A program made the position numbers and the translations under genes. From Desulfobulbaceae bacterium (GTDB lineage Bacteria; Desulfobacterota; Desulfobulbia; Desulfobulbales; VMSU01): a stretch of DNA of 64,000 bases. The DNA lies in NCBI GenBank assembly GCA_028718985.1, contig JAQUKQ010000002.1, positions 1 to 64,000 of the forward strand. Reading direction: 5' to 3'. Under the pieces are notes generated by a model that had not been told where the DNA came from, searched no databases, and was given only the letters and a program-made list of their open reading frames with translations. Position 1 is the first letter of the stretch; every line of letters begins with the position of its first letter. Positions 24,601 to 31,606 of the stretch are shown here, piece by piece.

Positions 24601-25438
24601 CTGAAAATGGCTTGTTCTTGCTGTTGATTTTGAGCTCGAAACGATTTTTCCCCAAGCCGGTAAGATGGGCCGACACGGTAAGCCCCTCGACACTGATTAG
24701 GGAGGACTTCTCCTTGGTCGCGGGCGATTCTTCATCACCCTGTTGCGTGGAGAGCGGACGGAAAAGTTCTTTGCTATTAATCGCAGTCCCTGCAAAGTCT
24801 ACCTGATAGCTGTCTTGCAGGGGGGCGATACTTCCCTTGATTTGCAGGGATGTTGCGAAGGGACTGTTTGCGCTTACGTCCAAGAGCACTGTGCTCCTGT
24901 GGGAAGAGATCGAGCCATTGATCTCTGTCAAGCGCATGGCCTTTAGCGCTAATGACGGTGAAAGGTGTTGTTCTGGCAGGGTTACGCTACCGTTGACGAT
25001 AGTAAGGTGGTCGGCAGGAATAAGCCTCTGTAAGGTAGAGGTGATTGTCCCCTTTTTTTCGACAAAATAGCTGGAAGGGGGGGAGGGCTGTGCTTGTTTT
25101 GAGAAACTGCTCTTGATGACAAGCTCTGGCCTGATTAGTTTGACGCGGTGCAAAGACATCTCGCCTGAGAGGAGAGCGGTTGGATTGAGCACCAGTTTTG
25201 CTTCAGGAAGAACAAGGGTAAAGCTTTCCCCTTCCGCTTTAACTTGCCTGATGGTGATTGCCGGCAGTGGCAACCATTGCCAGCCAACGCTGCCCATTGT
25301 AGCCTCGACGCCTACGCTCTGTTTGGCATAATCTAACAGGCGGTCTTGCAAGGGGCGACGTTCGAAGAGGATGACTGAGGCGAGAAGAAGGCTGAGCAGC
25401 AGAAGTGAAGTGGATGCCAGGATTGGCCTTTTTTTCAT
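21641..25438 (-). CDS. Giant AsmA-like (YhdP-type) envelope protein
   Basis: 1265 residues. An N-terminal membrane helix (ILASTSLLLLSLLLASVILFERR) is followed by RPLQDRLLDYAKQSVGVEATMGSVGWQWLPLPAITIRQVKAEGE, the AsmA-type entry. The long repeated beta-strand region is that of AsmA/YhdP/TamB-like bridge proteins. The C-terminal part (VEGQLVGQAKKWRQGNVTLVSSEGLIRRMMLLSKIFTAVNFTDYLT, and LSGRGTIDLTDMDSDLTFFIAPFKSLDWFVKNLPLIG) is the AsmA-like C-terminal domain. It is likely a periplasm-spanning lipid-transport bridge anchored in the inner membrane. This is the second AsmA-like protein in the window (the other at 6066-8321), and it is much longer. The ATG at 25438 is the natural start. It runs convergent to murA with a 10-base gap. 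Confidence 0.88.
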   Translation of the reverse strand: MKKRPILASTSLLLLSLLLASVILFERRPLQDRLLDYAKQSVGVEATMGSVGWQWLPLPAITIRQVKAEGESFTLVLPEAKLVLNPTALLSGEMSLHRVKLIRPELVIKSSFSKQAQPSPPSSYFVEKKGTITSTLQRLIPADHLTIVNGSVTLPEQHLSPSLALKAMRLTEINGSISSHRSTVLLDVSANSPFATSLQIKGSIAPLQDSYQVDFAGTAINSKELFRPLSTQQGDEESPATKEKSSLISVEGLTVSAHLTGLGKNRFELKINSKNKPFSVKWLEQTFHISNIDNLSLSRHEDNFSLDLTGLSLQEPRLRLQGHLVRHLQKKNTTSTPEWIIDLNGTDLDLAAIRQSILANFSDNHAAQQVCAIVLGGSATSARFTFQGSGTDLQHLGKMQIWADAKDVPITIPTLNLSIDRASGPISIVDDVLRGENLHATIDKTQGTNGSLLVNLAKDKHDFHLELDLDADLENLHTVLSQIIPSTKFHNELARFKQIKGQAQGHLRLGDDLHHIKTEVEVKKMLASGTYDRMPWPFTISEGELQISHGPQGLGDTAEQVVWNKVRGRIGKQRIDNSTGRVSWQKGFNITISSLDADLDLKSFFGEGSLRTNKGTIVFNDFARGRFDDLAGQAKLRKSSFSGLLQKPDQWKFQSTLTCSDLQLTRPGMLTLSSKNIEAEVDQERINFNGIFSLFDQELFLSGHHTHRLFKQFHGELEINGEIGDRLLEWLTEQKRFPLLSSLKHPFRVENCILKNQGATNEPFLSSGTIIALPQENGIKAQFLRDRQSNHSIDTVTLVNGKTQGILSHQTWPTLEKRDLLTWQGEVSSATIDALFNQSFLQSGRLTGAFSRLSEQNNTTYNGSLIAQDLRFLPESPTPDLTIDTLHLQANQDTIDIKQADVAVSGIPVAMTGRILAKQDTHTLDLQVKAPQLSWRSIKKPFDLFNMRKSTSTGVKSAHNSLQGTIKFDIASFDYIQQKKVVKDAPPAGDGEKSIRPDELESHTFTSTPFRGRMDFTPAGIALQIDKSTVCGIDNQGTWHFGNENKENSISFTSGKTPLSFEKTLSCLGIKQSLIIGPFSVEGQLVGQAKKWRQGNVTLVSSEGLIRRMMLLSKIFTAVNFTDYLTTWHDLPNMENEGLFYNDLSIKAHVNDNVLTLDRTVIKGKGVNLSGRGTIDLTDMDSDLTFFIAPFKSLDWFVKNLPLIGTALAGPKESILTFPVSVTGNIKSPEVTALAPRAIGSAILDLFTDTLTLPFRIFQPAEESP

Positions 25439-25541
25439 TGGGCAGGAAGAAAGGTGCGGTCGTGATCGGGCACTGAATATTTATAACGGCTTGCTCTGGT
25501 CGTGGGGAGTACCACCTTTTCGTAAAGGGGTGACCGTGCGA

Positions 25542-25832
25542 TCATCGTTTGAAATGAATCCCTGCTTTACACTCAATCTTTGACTTACAGGTCCAGACGA
25601 CTTCACCTTGAGTCGGCAGGGTTGGGTCGGAGAAGTAGACAATTTGGGCAAGTTCGAAGGGGTCGGTGGAGATCAGGCAAATGCCGCTGTCGCTGAGATT
25701 GTCGACCCTGACATGACGGTCAGGGAGTTGCTGGTTTGCGGTGTTGTTGGATGGCTCTCCGACGGTAACGGTAAGCCAGATGTCTTGGCATGAAACCCGG
25801 GGATTCTTTCTGCGATCAGAGTCTTTTGTCAT
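25542..25832 (-). CDS. PilZ domain protein
   Basis: 96 residues. The PilZ c-di-GMP-binding signature is visible as RRKNPR (residues 6-11, matching RxxxR) and DNLSDSGICLIS (matching D/NxSxxG). The remainder forms the short beta barrel (GEVVWTCKSKIECKAGIHFKR). It is a stand-alone PilZ, likely to bind cyclic di-GMP and act on an unknown partner. It lies upstream of the giant AsmA-like gene on the same strand with a 103-base gap, and divergent from the cytochrome assembly genes. The 229-base gap to those holds the start regions of both. Confidence 0.85.
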   Translation of the reverse strand: MTKDSDRRKNPRVSCQDIWLTVTVGEPSNNTANQQLPDRHVRVDNLSDSGICLISTDPFELAQIVYFSDPTLPTQGEVVWTCKSKIECKAGIHFKR

Positions 25833-26061
25833 GGCGCGTTGTATGTCTATGGATTGCTCGGAAAATTTGTGTTAGGTTGCAAACGGACGGGCGATTGCAA
25901 GCAAAAGCATGTTAAATGACGCTCGATCTCCATCTTGTTTGTCAACGCCTGATTATGCTCCATGTTGTCTCAATGCGCAAGTGATTAGGCAAGCGATCAC
26001 AGAATACCCCGTCTGCTTCAAGATGGGGCTATTGTTCTGCTAATAAGGCTTTCTTTATCCC

Positions 26062-27093
26062 ATGAATCTTGCTCTCCTGACTACCCAATTCTCCCAAATC
26101 GGTCAAATCCTTATCTCGCTCATCCTCGTCATCTCGGTTCTCGCCGGTGCTCTTGGCATGCTTAATGCGGCGAGCAAGCAACCGGTTGCTATCCAACACG
26201 CGCAGTTGATGTTGCTGTTGATCAATCTTCTTTTTTTGGTTGGCTTTGCCTTGATATGTTGGCTCCATTACCGAATTTACCTGACTTTGCCCCTGCAACT
26301 CCCTAAAGAGATGGTGCCCTGGCTCAACCAAGAGATCGGCACCATGAATGCAACGTCTGCCTACGCCTTCCCGCTCTTTGATCCCAGCCATCCGCCCCGC
26401 TATATTATTCCTCTTTGGGTAGAGAACGAGAAATATTATTTTTGGTTCATGTGCTATGCGATCATGGCCTTTCTTGCCTTCCGCCGAAGCAGCAGTCATC
26501 GGTTGCAGGGAACACTGCTCATCTTTGCCGCCGCGCAGGCGCTAATCCTCTTTACGGCGGCAAACCCATTCAATGACCCTTTGCCCAAGTTTTTCAGTGA
26601 AATCAGGGCCTGGTTTTCTGGCGGCCTTAATCCAATGCAGCAATTTGGCGAATTCATGCGCATCTATCCGAAGATGATTTTTTATTACAATACGCCTTAC
26701 ATGTGGTTGCACCCGCCCATGCTTTTTTTGTCCTACAGTGCCATCACGATCACCTTTATCACCTCAGGGTTCATGTTGTTGCAGCGTGATTTTGAGATTG
26801 AGACGTTGGGCTACGATTACGCAAAATTTGGTTATTTCATGCTGACCTTGGGCATGTTGCTCGGTTATCCCTGGGCTTTGCAGGCCTGGGGACCGAACTG
26901 GTGGTGGGATCCAAAGATCTGTTCGTCGATCATGATGTGGGCGATTTATAGCACTTTTTTGCACACCAGACTCTATGCCAATAAGAGATCGATGTGGTAT
27001 TTCACTTCCATTCTTGGCATTCTTTGTTTTGTTGCCATGGTCTTTACCTTTGTCTCATCCTTCTATTTTCCTGGGGAGCATACGTTTCAGTGA
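26062..27093 (+). CDS. CcsA/CcmF-like cytochrome c assembly protein (haem handling)
   Basis: 343 residues with about 8-9 membrane helices. The WWD haem-binding motif is present as WGPNWWWDPK at residues 276-285, flanked by conserved histidines (His217 in WLHPPM and His301 in FLHTRL), which is the classic CcsA/CcmF/ResC arrangement. These proteins deliver haem to apocytochromes c on the outer face of the inner membrane. The window encodes three c-type cytochromes or haem-motif proteins that would need it. Residues 100-125 (AYAFPLFDPSHPPRYIIPLW) lie in an external loop, as in CcmF-like forms. The next gene starts 17 bases after its stop and encodes a membrane protein likely to be its partner. 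Confidence 0.88.
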   Translation: MNLALLTTQFSQIGQILISLILVISVLAGALGMLNAASKQPVAIQHAQLMLLLINLLFLVGFALICWLHYRIYLTLPLQLPKEMVPWLNQEIGTMNATSAYAFPLFDPSHPPRYIIPLWVENEKYYFWFMCYAIMAFLAFRRSSSHRLQGTLLIFAAAQALILFTAANPFNDPLPKFFSEIRAWFSGGLNPMQQFGEFMRIYPKMIFYYNTPYMWLHPPMLFLSYSAITITFITSGFMLLQRDFEIETLGYDYAKFGYFMLTLGMLLGYPWALQAWGPNWWWDPKICSSIMMWAIYSTFLHTRLYANKRSMWYFTSILGILCFVAMVFTFVSSFYFPGEHTFQ

Positions 27094-27110
27094 TAGGGGC
27101 TCAACACGTG

Positions 27111-27725
27111 ATGACTCACAAAAAAACCTCATACGATTTTTTCCTGATCTTAGCCACCGTCGTAGTGCTTGCGATTATTTCGGGAATCTGCGTTTACGGG
27201 ATGTTCTATTTTAAGTTCGCTCAGCTGCAGAATATGGCTCCAGCCATTAAGGGGGCGTATATGGAAAGAATGAACCAGATTGTCAGCCCCTTTATTATCG
27301 CCCTGATCGTTATCCTTGCGATTTGTGTCCCTAAGCGTCTGCTGCCGACTGGTTGGCTCAATCGATTTGCCTTGGTACTGCTCCTGCTGATTGGCGTGGT
27401 TGTCTGGTTCTGGGGAGTGGTGATGGCTCTGAAGGTCGCTCTCTGCGTGACCTTGGTCTTACAATGTCTTGTCTTGGTTCTTGCGCTTGCTGGGAATCAG
27501 CGGTTGAATTTCGAGAAAAAAGGTTATTGGTTGCGTGTTGGCTCTTCCTGTATGCATCTCGGATTGATTCTGTTTATTCTTGATCTGTTTTTTTATAAGC
27601 AGCAGACTCTTCACCTCGCCCTTTTTTGGGTTTGCACTGTAGCCACAGTACTTGGCATGATTGGTTGTTTCTATTCACCCTATTTAGCCGAAATAATGGT
27701 GAGGCGGAGGCGTGATGGCCAATAA
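27111..27725 (+). CDS. Multi-helix membrane protein, probable partner of the cytochrome c assembly protein
   Basis: 204 residues from the ATG at 27111, with AGGGG some ten bases upstream; longer frame starts lie inside the preceding gene and are rejected. There are 6 or so hydrophobic segments (FFLILATVVVLAIISGICVYGMF, IVSPFIIALIVILAICV, FALVLLLLIGVVVWFWGVVM, ALCVTLVLQCLVLVLALAG, SSCMHLGLILFILDLFF, LALFWVCTVATVLGMIGCFY). No known domain is recognised with confidence. The segment WLRVGSSCMHLGLILFILDL recalls the His-containing helix near the end of CcmF (HLGxxL...G), which suggests a split or shortened CcmF-like part, but that is inference. Tight spacing with the WWD protein implies joint function. 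Confidence 0.7.
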   Translation: MTHKKTSYDFFLILATVVVLAIISGICVYGMFYFKFAQLQNMAPAIKGAYMERMNQIVSPFIIALIVILAICVPKRLLPTGWLNRFALVLLLLIGVVVWFWGVVMALKVALCVTLVLQCLVLVLALAGNQRLNFEKKGYWLRVGSSCMHLGLILFILDLFFYKQQTLHLALFWVCTVATVLGMIGCFYSPYLAEIMVRRRRDGQ

Positions 27726-27896
27726 AATTTCAGGTTGTTTCTTGGGGTGAAGTGAATTATTTTGGCACGTCTTGAACGAAAACGAGGGGGTGAGTGCGTT
27801 ACTGCAATACACAGGGTAACTGCTCAGATTCGTTCATAAATGAGTTGAGACATCTCAACTGTCACTTCAGTATTACCACATAGAGAGAAAACGAAA

Positions 27897-28553
27897 ATGA
27901 AGCCATGTCAGATTGTGTTAGCCGATGATCATGCCCTGATCCGTCGAGGACTGAAAAAAATCATTGATGGGCAGCCCTCGCTTCAGGTTGTTGGCGATGT
28001 TGGCGATGGCTTGGAACTGCTTAAGCTCCTCGAAGAGAAATGTCCTGACCTTATCCTTCTCGATATTTCCATGCCTAATCTCAGAGGGCTTGAGGCTATT
28101 CCGCAAGTGAGGAAATTGTGCCCGCAAGCGAAAATTTTGATGCTAACCATGCACAGTAGTAAGGATTTTTTGGTGAGCGCTATTCGTGCCGGGGCGGATG
28201 GCTACGCCCTGAAAGAAGATTCTGATACCGAGCTCTTATCTGCAATTCAAAAGTGTATGAATGGACTGCGCTATATTGCCCCGTCTCTTGCCGCCAGCAT
28301 CAGCCCGCAGGATTTGGAGATTATGAGCTCCCCTTTGCGAATCACGCATGAGGAACTTACCGTTCGAGAAAAACAGGTGTTGACCATGGTAGCCGAGGGG
28401 CATAAAAGTAAAGATGTCGCCAAGCTGCTGTCGATTAGTATCCGGACAGTTGAACACCATCGTGCCAACATCATGAAAAAAATCGACATCAAGAGTACCG
28501 CCGATCTCATTAAATATGCCATACAGAAGGGCTATATTGTGCCGCCGCAATGA
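27897..28553 (+). CDS. NarL/FixJ-family response regulator
   Basis: 218 residues. The receiver domain (1-125) has the acidic pair Asp10-Asp11 in VLADDHALIRRGL, the phospho-acceptor Asp59-type site in PDLILLDISMPNLRGLEAI, and the switch Thr/Lys in MLTMHSS and YALKEDS. The LuxR-type HTH (about 150-215) shows LTVREKQVLTMVAEGHKSKDVAKLLSISIRTVEHHRANIMKKI. It is thus a two-component transcription activator of the NarL type. No sensor kinase is adjacent, so it is an orphan here; its partner could be one of the hybrid kinases or an unlinked kinase. A 171-base gap upstream would hold its promoter. Confidence 0.93.
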   Translation: MKPCQIVLADDHALIRRGLKKIIDGQPSLQVVGDVGDGLELLKLLEEKCPDLILLDISMPNLRGLEAIPQVRKLCPQAKILMLTMHSSKDFLVSAIRAGADGYALKEDSDTELLSAIQKCMNGLRYIAPSLAASISPQDLEIMSSPLRITHEELTVREKQVLTMVAEGHKSKDVAKLLSISIRTVEHHRANIMKKIDIKSTADLIKYAIQKGYIVPPQ

Positions 28554-28603
28554 GGGATCTGTCTGCCATTTGCTCCCTCTCGATCGGATAAGCCATTTCC
28601 ACT

Positions 28604-29623
28604 ATGACACCCGCCCTGCATGAACTGCCCATCTTAGGTGTTTGCGGGGCCAGCGGCTCGGGAAAGACGACGCTCATCCTGCAGATGGTCCAACTTTTGC
28701 GGCAGAAGGGCTTGAAGGTGTTGGTGGCAAAGCAGAGCCCAAAAAAGTTGGCAGTTGATCGCCCGGGCAAGGACAGTGAGCGTTTTTTTACCGCAGGGGC
28801 TGATGTCTGGATGCAGGGTAGCGAAGAGACTTTTGCTCGAAGGCACAAAGTTGTTGAGGATGATTTCTACCTCGAATTAATTGCCCTTGCCGCCCAATAC
28901 GATGTGGTTTTAGTGGAGGGCTATCGTCAGACAATCTGTCCTATGGTTTGGCTTCTCGCAGCTGGGGAAGTTACTCCACCAGAGAATGACCATCTACTGG
29001 CCTGTCTGGCATGGGATACGGATCGGCCACAGGCCATGGAAACAATCCTGGCTGATTTTTTGGCGCAACGGTGGCTACGAGTGCCGGTGCTTAGTTGTGT
29101 GCTGATTGGTGGCAAAAGCTCGCGAATGGGCCAGGCAAAACAGTTGTTGTGGAAGGATGGCCAGACATGGTTGACACGTACGGCTTCATGCTTGGCAAAT
29201 GTGAGCCAGCAGGTGGTGGTGGCCGGAGCAGGTGAGATGGGCGGGTGTCTCCTGCCACGTATTCTTGATGTCCCTGACTGCCAGGGGCCTTTGGCCGGAA
29301 TCCTTGCTGCCATGCGCTGGCAGCCTTGGGCTACCTTGATGGTTTGCGCCTGTGACCTGCCGGACATGTCGATTGAGGCACTCGCTTGGCTTTTAGCGCA
29401 ACGGACCCCCGGGGTCAGGGCGGTGATTCCAAAGATCGGCACCTATCATCAACCGCTTTTTGCTCTGTATGATTTTCGGATGAGGCAAGTCTTTGAGTCG
29501 ATGGCAAGCCGGCGGATTCACCGGCTGTCAAGCATCATTGGTCTTGATGGTGTACGGGTTGTTTCGCCTCCACCTGAACTATGCGGAGCTTGGAGAAATG
29601 TCAATTCCCCCGAAATGTTGTGA
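28604..29623 (+). CDS. MobB-MobA fusion: molybdopterin-guanine dinucleotide biosynthesis
   Basis: 339 residues that join two usually separate proteins. Residues 1-155 are MobB-like: P-loop GASGSGKTT (15-23), then KQSPKKLAVDRPGKDSERFFTAGAD and VLVEGYRQTICPMVWL. Residues 160-339 are MobA-like nucleotidyltransferase: LIGGKSSRMGQAKQ (167-180) is the GTP-binding loop, followed by VPDCQGPLAGILAAM and the metal-binding ACDLPDMS. MobA joins GMP to molybdopterin to form the dinucleotide cofactor used by formate dehydrogenases, nitrate and other oxidoreductases in anaerobes; MobB assists by binding GTP. The usual Gly-rich LAGGxSxRMGxxK is LIGGKSSRMGQAK here. It follows the response regulator by 50 bases; co-transcription is possible but unproven. 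Confidence 0.88.
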   Translation: MTPALHELPILGVCGASGSGKTTLILQMVQLLRQKGLKVLVAKQSPKKLAVDRPGKDSERFFTAGADVWMQGSEETFARRHKVVEDDFYLELIALAAQYDVVLVEGYRQTICPMVWLLAAGEVTPPENDHLLACLAWDTDRPQAMETILADFLAQRWLRVPVLSCVLIGGKSSRMGQAKQLLWKDGQTWLTRTASCLANVSQQVVVAGAGEMGGCLLPRILDVPDCQGPLAGILAAMRWQPWATLMVCACDLPDMSIEALAWLLAQRTPGVRAVIPKIGTYHQPLFALYDFRMRQVFESMASRRIHRLSSIIGLDGVRVVSPPPELCGAWRNVNSPEML

Positions 29624-29689
29624 ATAAAATACACGTTTTTCAACCCGGTTGTTGTACCACTCACCCTATCTATCCAATGGAGTTTTAGT

Positions 29690-30130
29690 ATGAAAAAGAA
29701 GCTTGTTGTTATTTTCTCTTTGTTTTTATTTGCCTGTTCCAACAACGCGGATCAATCCGGGGTTAAACCAAACGCAGCAGGCAGCCCCAATACACCGGTT
29801 ACTACCGAGGCCACGACTTACAATTCGTACTCGCCAGCGCAGTGTATGGAGTTGATCCAGCAGAAAAAAGATCTGCTGATTATTGATGTCCGCTCTCCTG
29901 AAGAGTTGCGGGAAGGTAAAATTGAGAACTCCACACTAATCCCTTTCATGGACATCATGAGAGGCAACTATACGATCCCGCAGGATCGTCCCCTACTGTT
30001 GATCTGCGCCGTTGGTGGACGCAGTTACGCTGCCATGCAGATTCTCGCCCATAAGGGCTATAAGGAGATTTATAACCTACAGGGTGGCATTGCTGCCTGG
30101 AAACAGGCAAATCTCCCTTTGGTGTATTGA
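29690..30130 (+). CDS. Rhodanese-domain lipoprotein
   Basis: 146 residues. The signal sequence ends in the lipobox LFAC (Cys16), so the protein should be a lipoprotein facing the periplasm. A single rhodanese domain (about 48-146) has the persulfide-carrying Cys106 in LLLICAVGGRSYAAMQILAHKGY, plus DVRSPEELREGKIENSTLIPF near its start. It may move sulfane sulfur or act as a sulfur carrier in the envelope. The following genes (TlpA-like, NosL, ABC transporter) are all on the same strand and all thiol- or metal-related, so a joint operon is plausible, though gaps of 70-110 bases separate the first members. Confidence 0.92.
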   Translation: MKKKLVVIFSLFLFACSNNADQSGVKPNAAGSPNTPVTTEATTYNSYSPAQCMELIQQKKDLLIIDVRSPEELREGKIENSTLIPFMDIMRGNYTIPQDRPLLLICAVGGRSYAAMQILAHKGYKEIYNLQGGIAAWKQANLPLVY

Positions 30131-30242
30131 TCAGTTCTCTGGATTCCAGTCGGTTATCGCCTGACTGACTTGCCTTTTCAGAGGCGGGTTAGGCGGAGAG
30201 TCTCAATTTCTGAAAGCCACGATTACGGGACATGGTGAGGTT

Positions 30243-30758
30243 ATGAGTGCAACACGAACGAAAAGTTGGAGCGTTCTTCTTCTCTTTTTCTTTGTCTGCT
30301 TTGGGTTGATAGGTTGTGCTGATGACGAGTCTCAGGCGCTCAGGATGGGAGGGCAAGCACCTTCTTTTACGGCGGAGGATCTGCAAGGGCAATTGGTCTC
30401 GCTTGACAGTCACGCAGGGAAACCCGTAATCCTACGTTTTTTTGTGCCGGATTGTAAGTATTGTCGAGCAGATACCGTGATCTTTAACGATTACTACCGG
30501 AAGTACAAAGAGAAGGGGTTGGGGGTTGTCTATATTAACACCGAGCCAAAACCTGGCGAGGTGCAGAAATTTGCCAGTGATCTAGGGATTACCTTTCCTG
30601 TTGTTCTCGATCCTGATCGGAAAATTGCAAATCAATATCGTGTTCAGGTTGTGCCACAGACCATCATTTTGGATCCGGGGCATAAGCTCATTGGCGCAAT
30701 TTTGGGAGGAGTGAGCAAGGAGCAGTTAGACAACCTGTTATTACCTTTTCTTGAGTGA
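30243..30758 (+). CDS. TlpA/ResA-like thioredoxin-fold lipoprotein
   Basis: 171 residues. Lipobox LIGC (Cys25) marks a lipoprotein. The thioredoxin fold of the AhpC/TlpA type follows: GGQAPSFTAEDLQGQLVSLDSHAGKPVILRFFVPDCKYC. The redox motif CKYC is at Cys71-Cys74, then YKEKGLGVVYINTEPKP and a later QYRVQVVPQTIILDPGHKLIGAILGG with the cis-Pro segment. Such proteins reduce periplasmic disulfides, for example in cytochrome c maturation or in metal-site assembly. Together with rhodanese and NosL neighbours it suggests delivery of reduced thiols or copper to an envelope protein. The start ATG has a weak upstream site. Confidence 0.92.
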   Translation: MSATRTKSWSVLLLFFFVCFGLIGCADDESQALRMGGQAPSFTAEDLQGQLVSLDSHAGKPVILRFFVPDCKYCRADTVIFNDYYRKYKEKGLGVVYINTEPKPGEVQKFASDLGITFPVVLDPDRKIANQYRVQVVPQTIILDPGHKLIGAILGGVSKEQLDNLLLPFLE

Positions 30759-30827
30759 TAATGGCCCTTTTTTTTGTTTTAGGCCGAAGGCATTTTCTAA
30801 CCTAAATCTGCAATTTCGAGGTGACCC

Positions 30828-31316
30828 ATGAAGAAGAATCTCTGCAAATTTGTTTTGTTTTCTTGTCTGCTCGCACTTCCTGCCAACGTCTTGGCCGTTG
30901 AGAAGGCGGTTGATACAAGTACCCGCTGTTCGGTCTGCGGCATGTTTGTGGCAAAATATCCGAACTGGCTGGTTTCATTGAAAACAAGCGATGGCGAAAC
31001 TAAGTACTTCGATGGGGTGAAAGACATGATGGTATTTTATTTCGCACCACAAAAATATGGAGCGAAGACAGGTGATACCATTGGTGAGATTACGGTTGTG
31101 GACTATTACTCTCTCAATCCGATGGAGGCCAGGAAGGCCTTCTATGTGGTTGGTAGCGACATCAATGGCCCAATGGGTCATGAGTTCATTCCGTTTAAAA
31201 CCAAGGCCGATGCAGAGTCTTTCAGCAAGGATCATCAAGGGAAGAATATCCTAACCTTCGAGGGGATCACCCCCGACCTGGTTGAATCTATGCGGTCCGG
31301 ACAACGGATGAAATAG
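30828..31316 (+). CDS. NosL-family copper-binding protein
   Basis: 162 residues. A signal peptide (KKNLCKFVLFSCLLALPANVLAV) leads to TRCSVCGMFVAKYPNW, with Cys34, Cys37 and the following Met39 forming the CxxCGM Cu(I) site of NosL. FDGVKDMMVFYF and YVVGSDINGPMGHEFIPFKTKADAESF complete the family pattern. Unlike typical NosL it lacks a clear lipobox. NosL normally helps load copper into nitrous oxide reductase, but no nosZ is in this window; members of this family also occur in other contexts. It overlaps or abuts the next small gene (stop 31316, next ATG 31319), so it is translated with the ABC genes that follow. Confidence 0.92.
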   Translation: MKKNLCKFVLFSCLLALPANVLAVEKAVDTSTRCSVCGMFVAKYPNWLVSLKTSDGETKYFDGVKDMMVFYFAPQKYGAKTGDTIGEITVVDYYSLNPMEARKAFYVVGSDINGPMGHEFIPFKTKADAESFSKDHQGKNILTFEGITPDLVESMRSGQRMK

Positions 31317-31318
31317 TG

Positions 31319-31606
31319 ATGCGGCCATGCGTGTTTTTTTCCCTTTTTCTCAGTCTTCTAGCCCTGGTCGATGGCGGACTTTATCTGCACCATCGGGCAC
31401 ATGCGGCTCAATTTGCTGCCGAGGCCGATGTCTGCAGGATTACTGTTGCCGGCTTGGGGCTTTCTGATCTGAGTCTGTCGACAGAGGCGAGGTACACTCG
31501 TCACCCAGCAGTTTCTGATCTCGTTGTGCCATTTATGGATCACCCTGGTGCTATCGAGCACTTCCCTACCGGCTCTTTTTGGGCTCCACCATCGGTCTGG
31601 CGCTGA
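31319..31606 (+). CDS. Small exported protein of unknown function in the NosL-ABC module
   Basis: 95 residues from the ATG at 31319 (a GTG at 31316 is also in frame). A signal-anchor-like segment (FFSLFLSLLALVDGGLYLHH) is followed by a short soluble part with AEADVCRITVAGLGLSDLSLSTEARYTRHPAVSDLVVPFMDHPGAIEHFPTGSF split over several motifs. His and Asp-rich TRHPAVSDLVVPFMDHPG and EHFPTGSF look conserved by their lack of low complexity, and I think similar small proteins occur beside nosL-ABC genes in other anaerobes, though I cannot check that here. Its stop overlaps the ATG of the permease (TGATG), so it is translationally coupled. Confidence 0.7.
   Translation: MRPCVFFSLFLSLLALVDGGLYLHHRAHAAQFAAEADVCRITVAGLGLSDLSLSTEARYTRHPAVSDLVVPFMDHPGAIEHFPTGSFWAPPSVWR

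Noticed and set aside
26994-27110. An upstream extension of the membrane protein after the cytochrome assembly gene
   Set aside because: It lies inside the preceding gene; the ATG at 27111 has its own upstream purine stretch.
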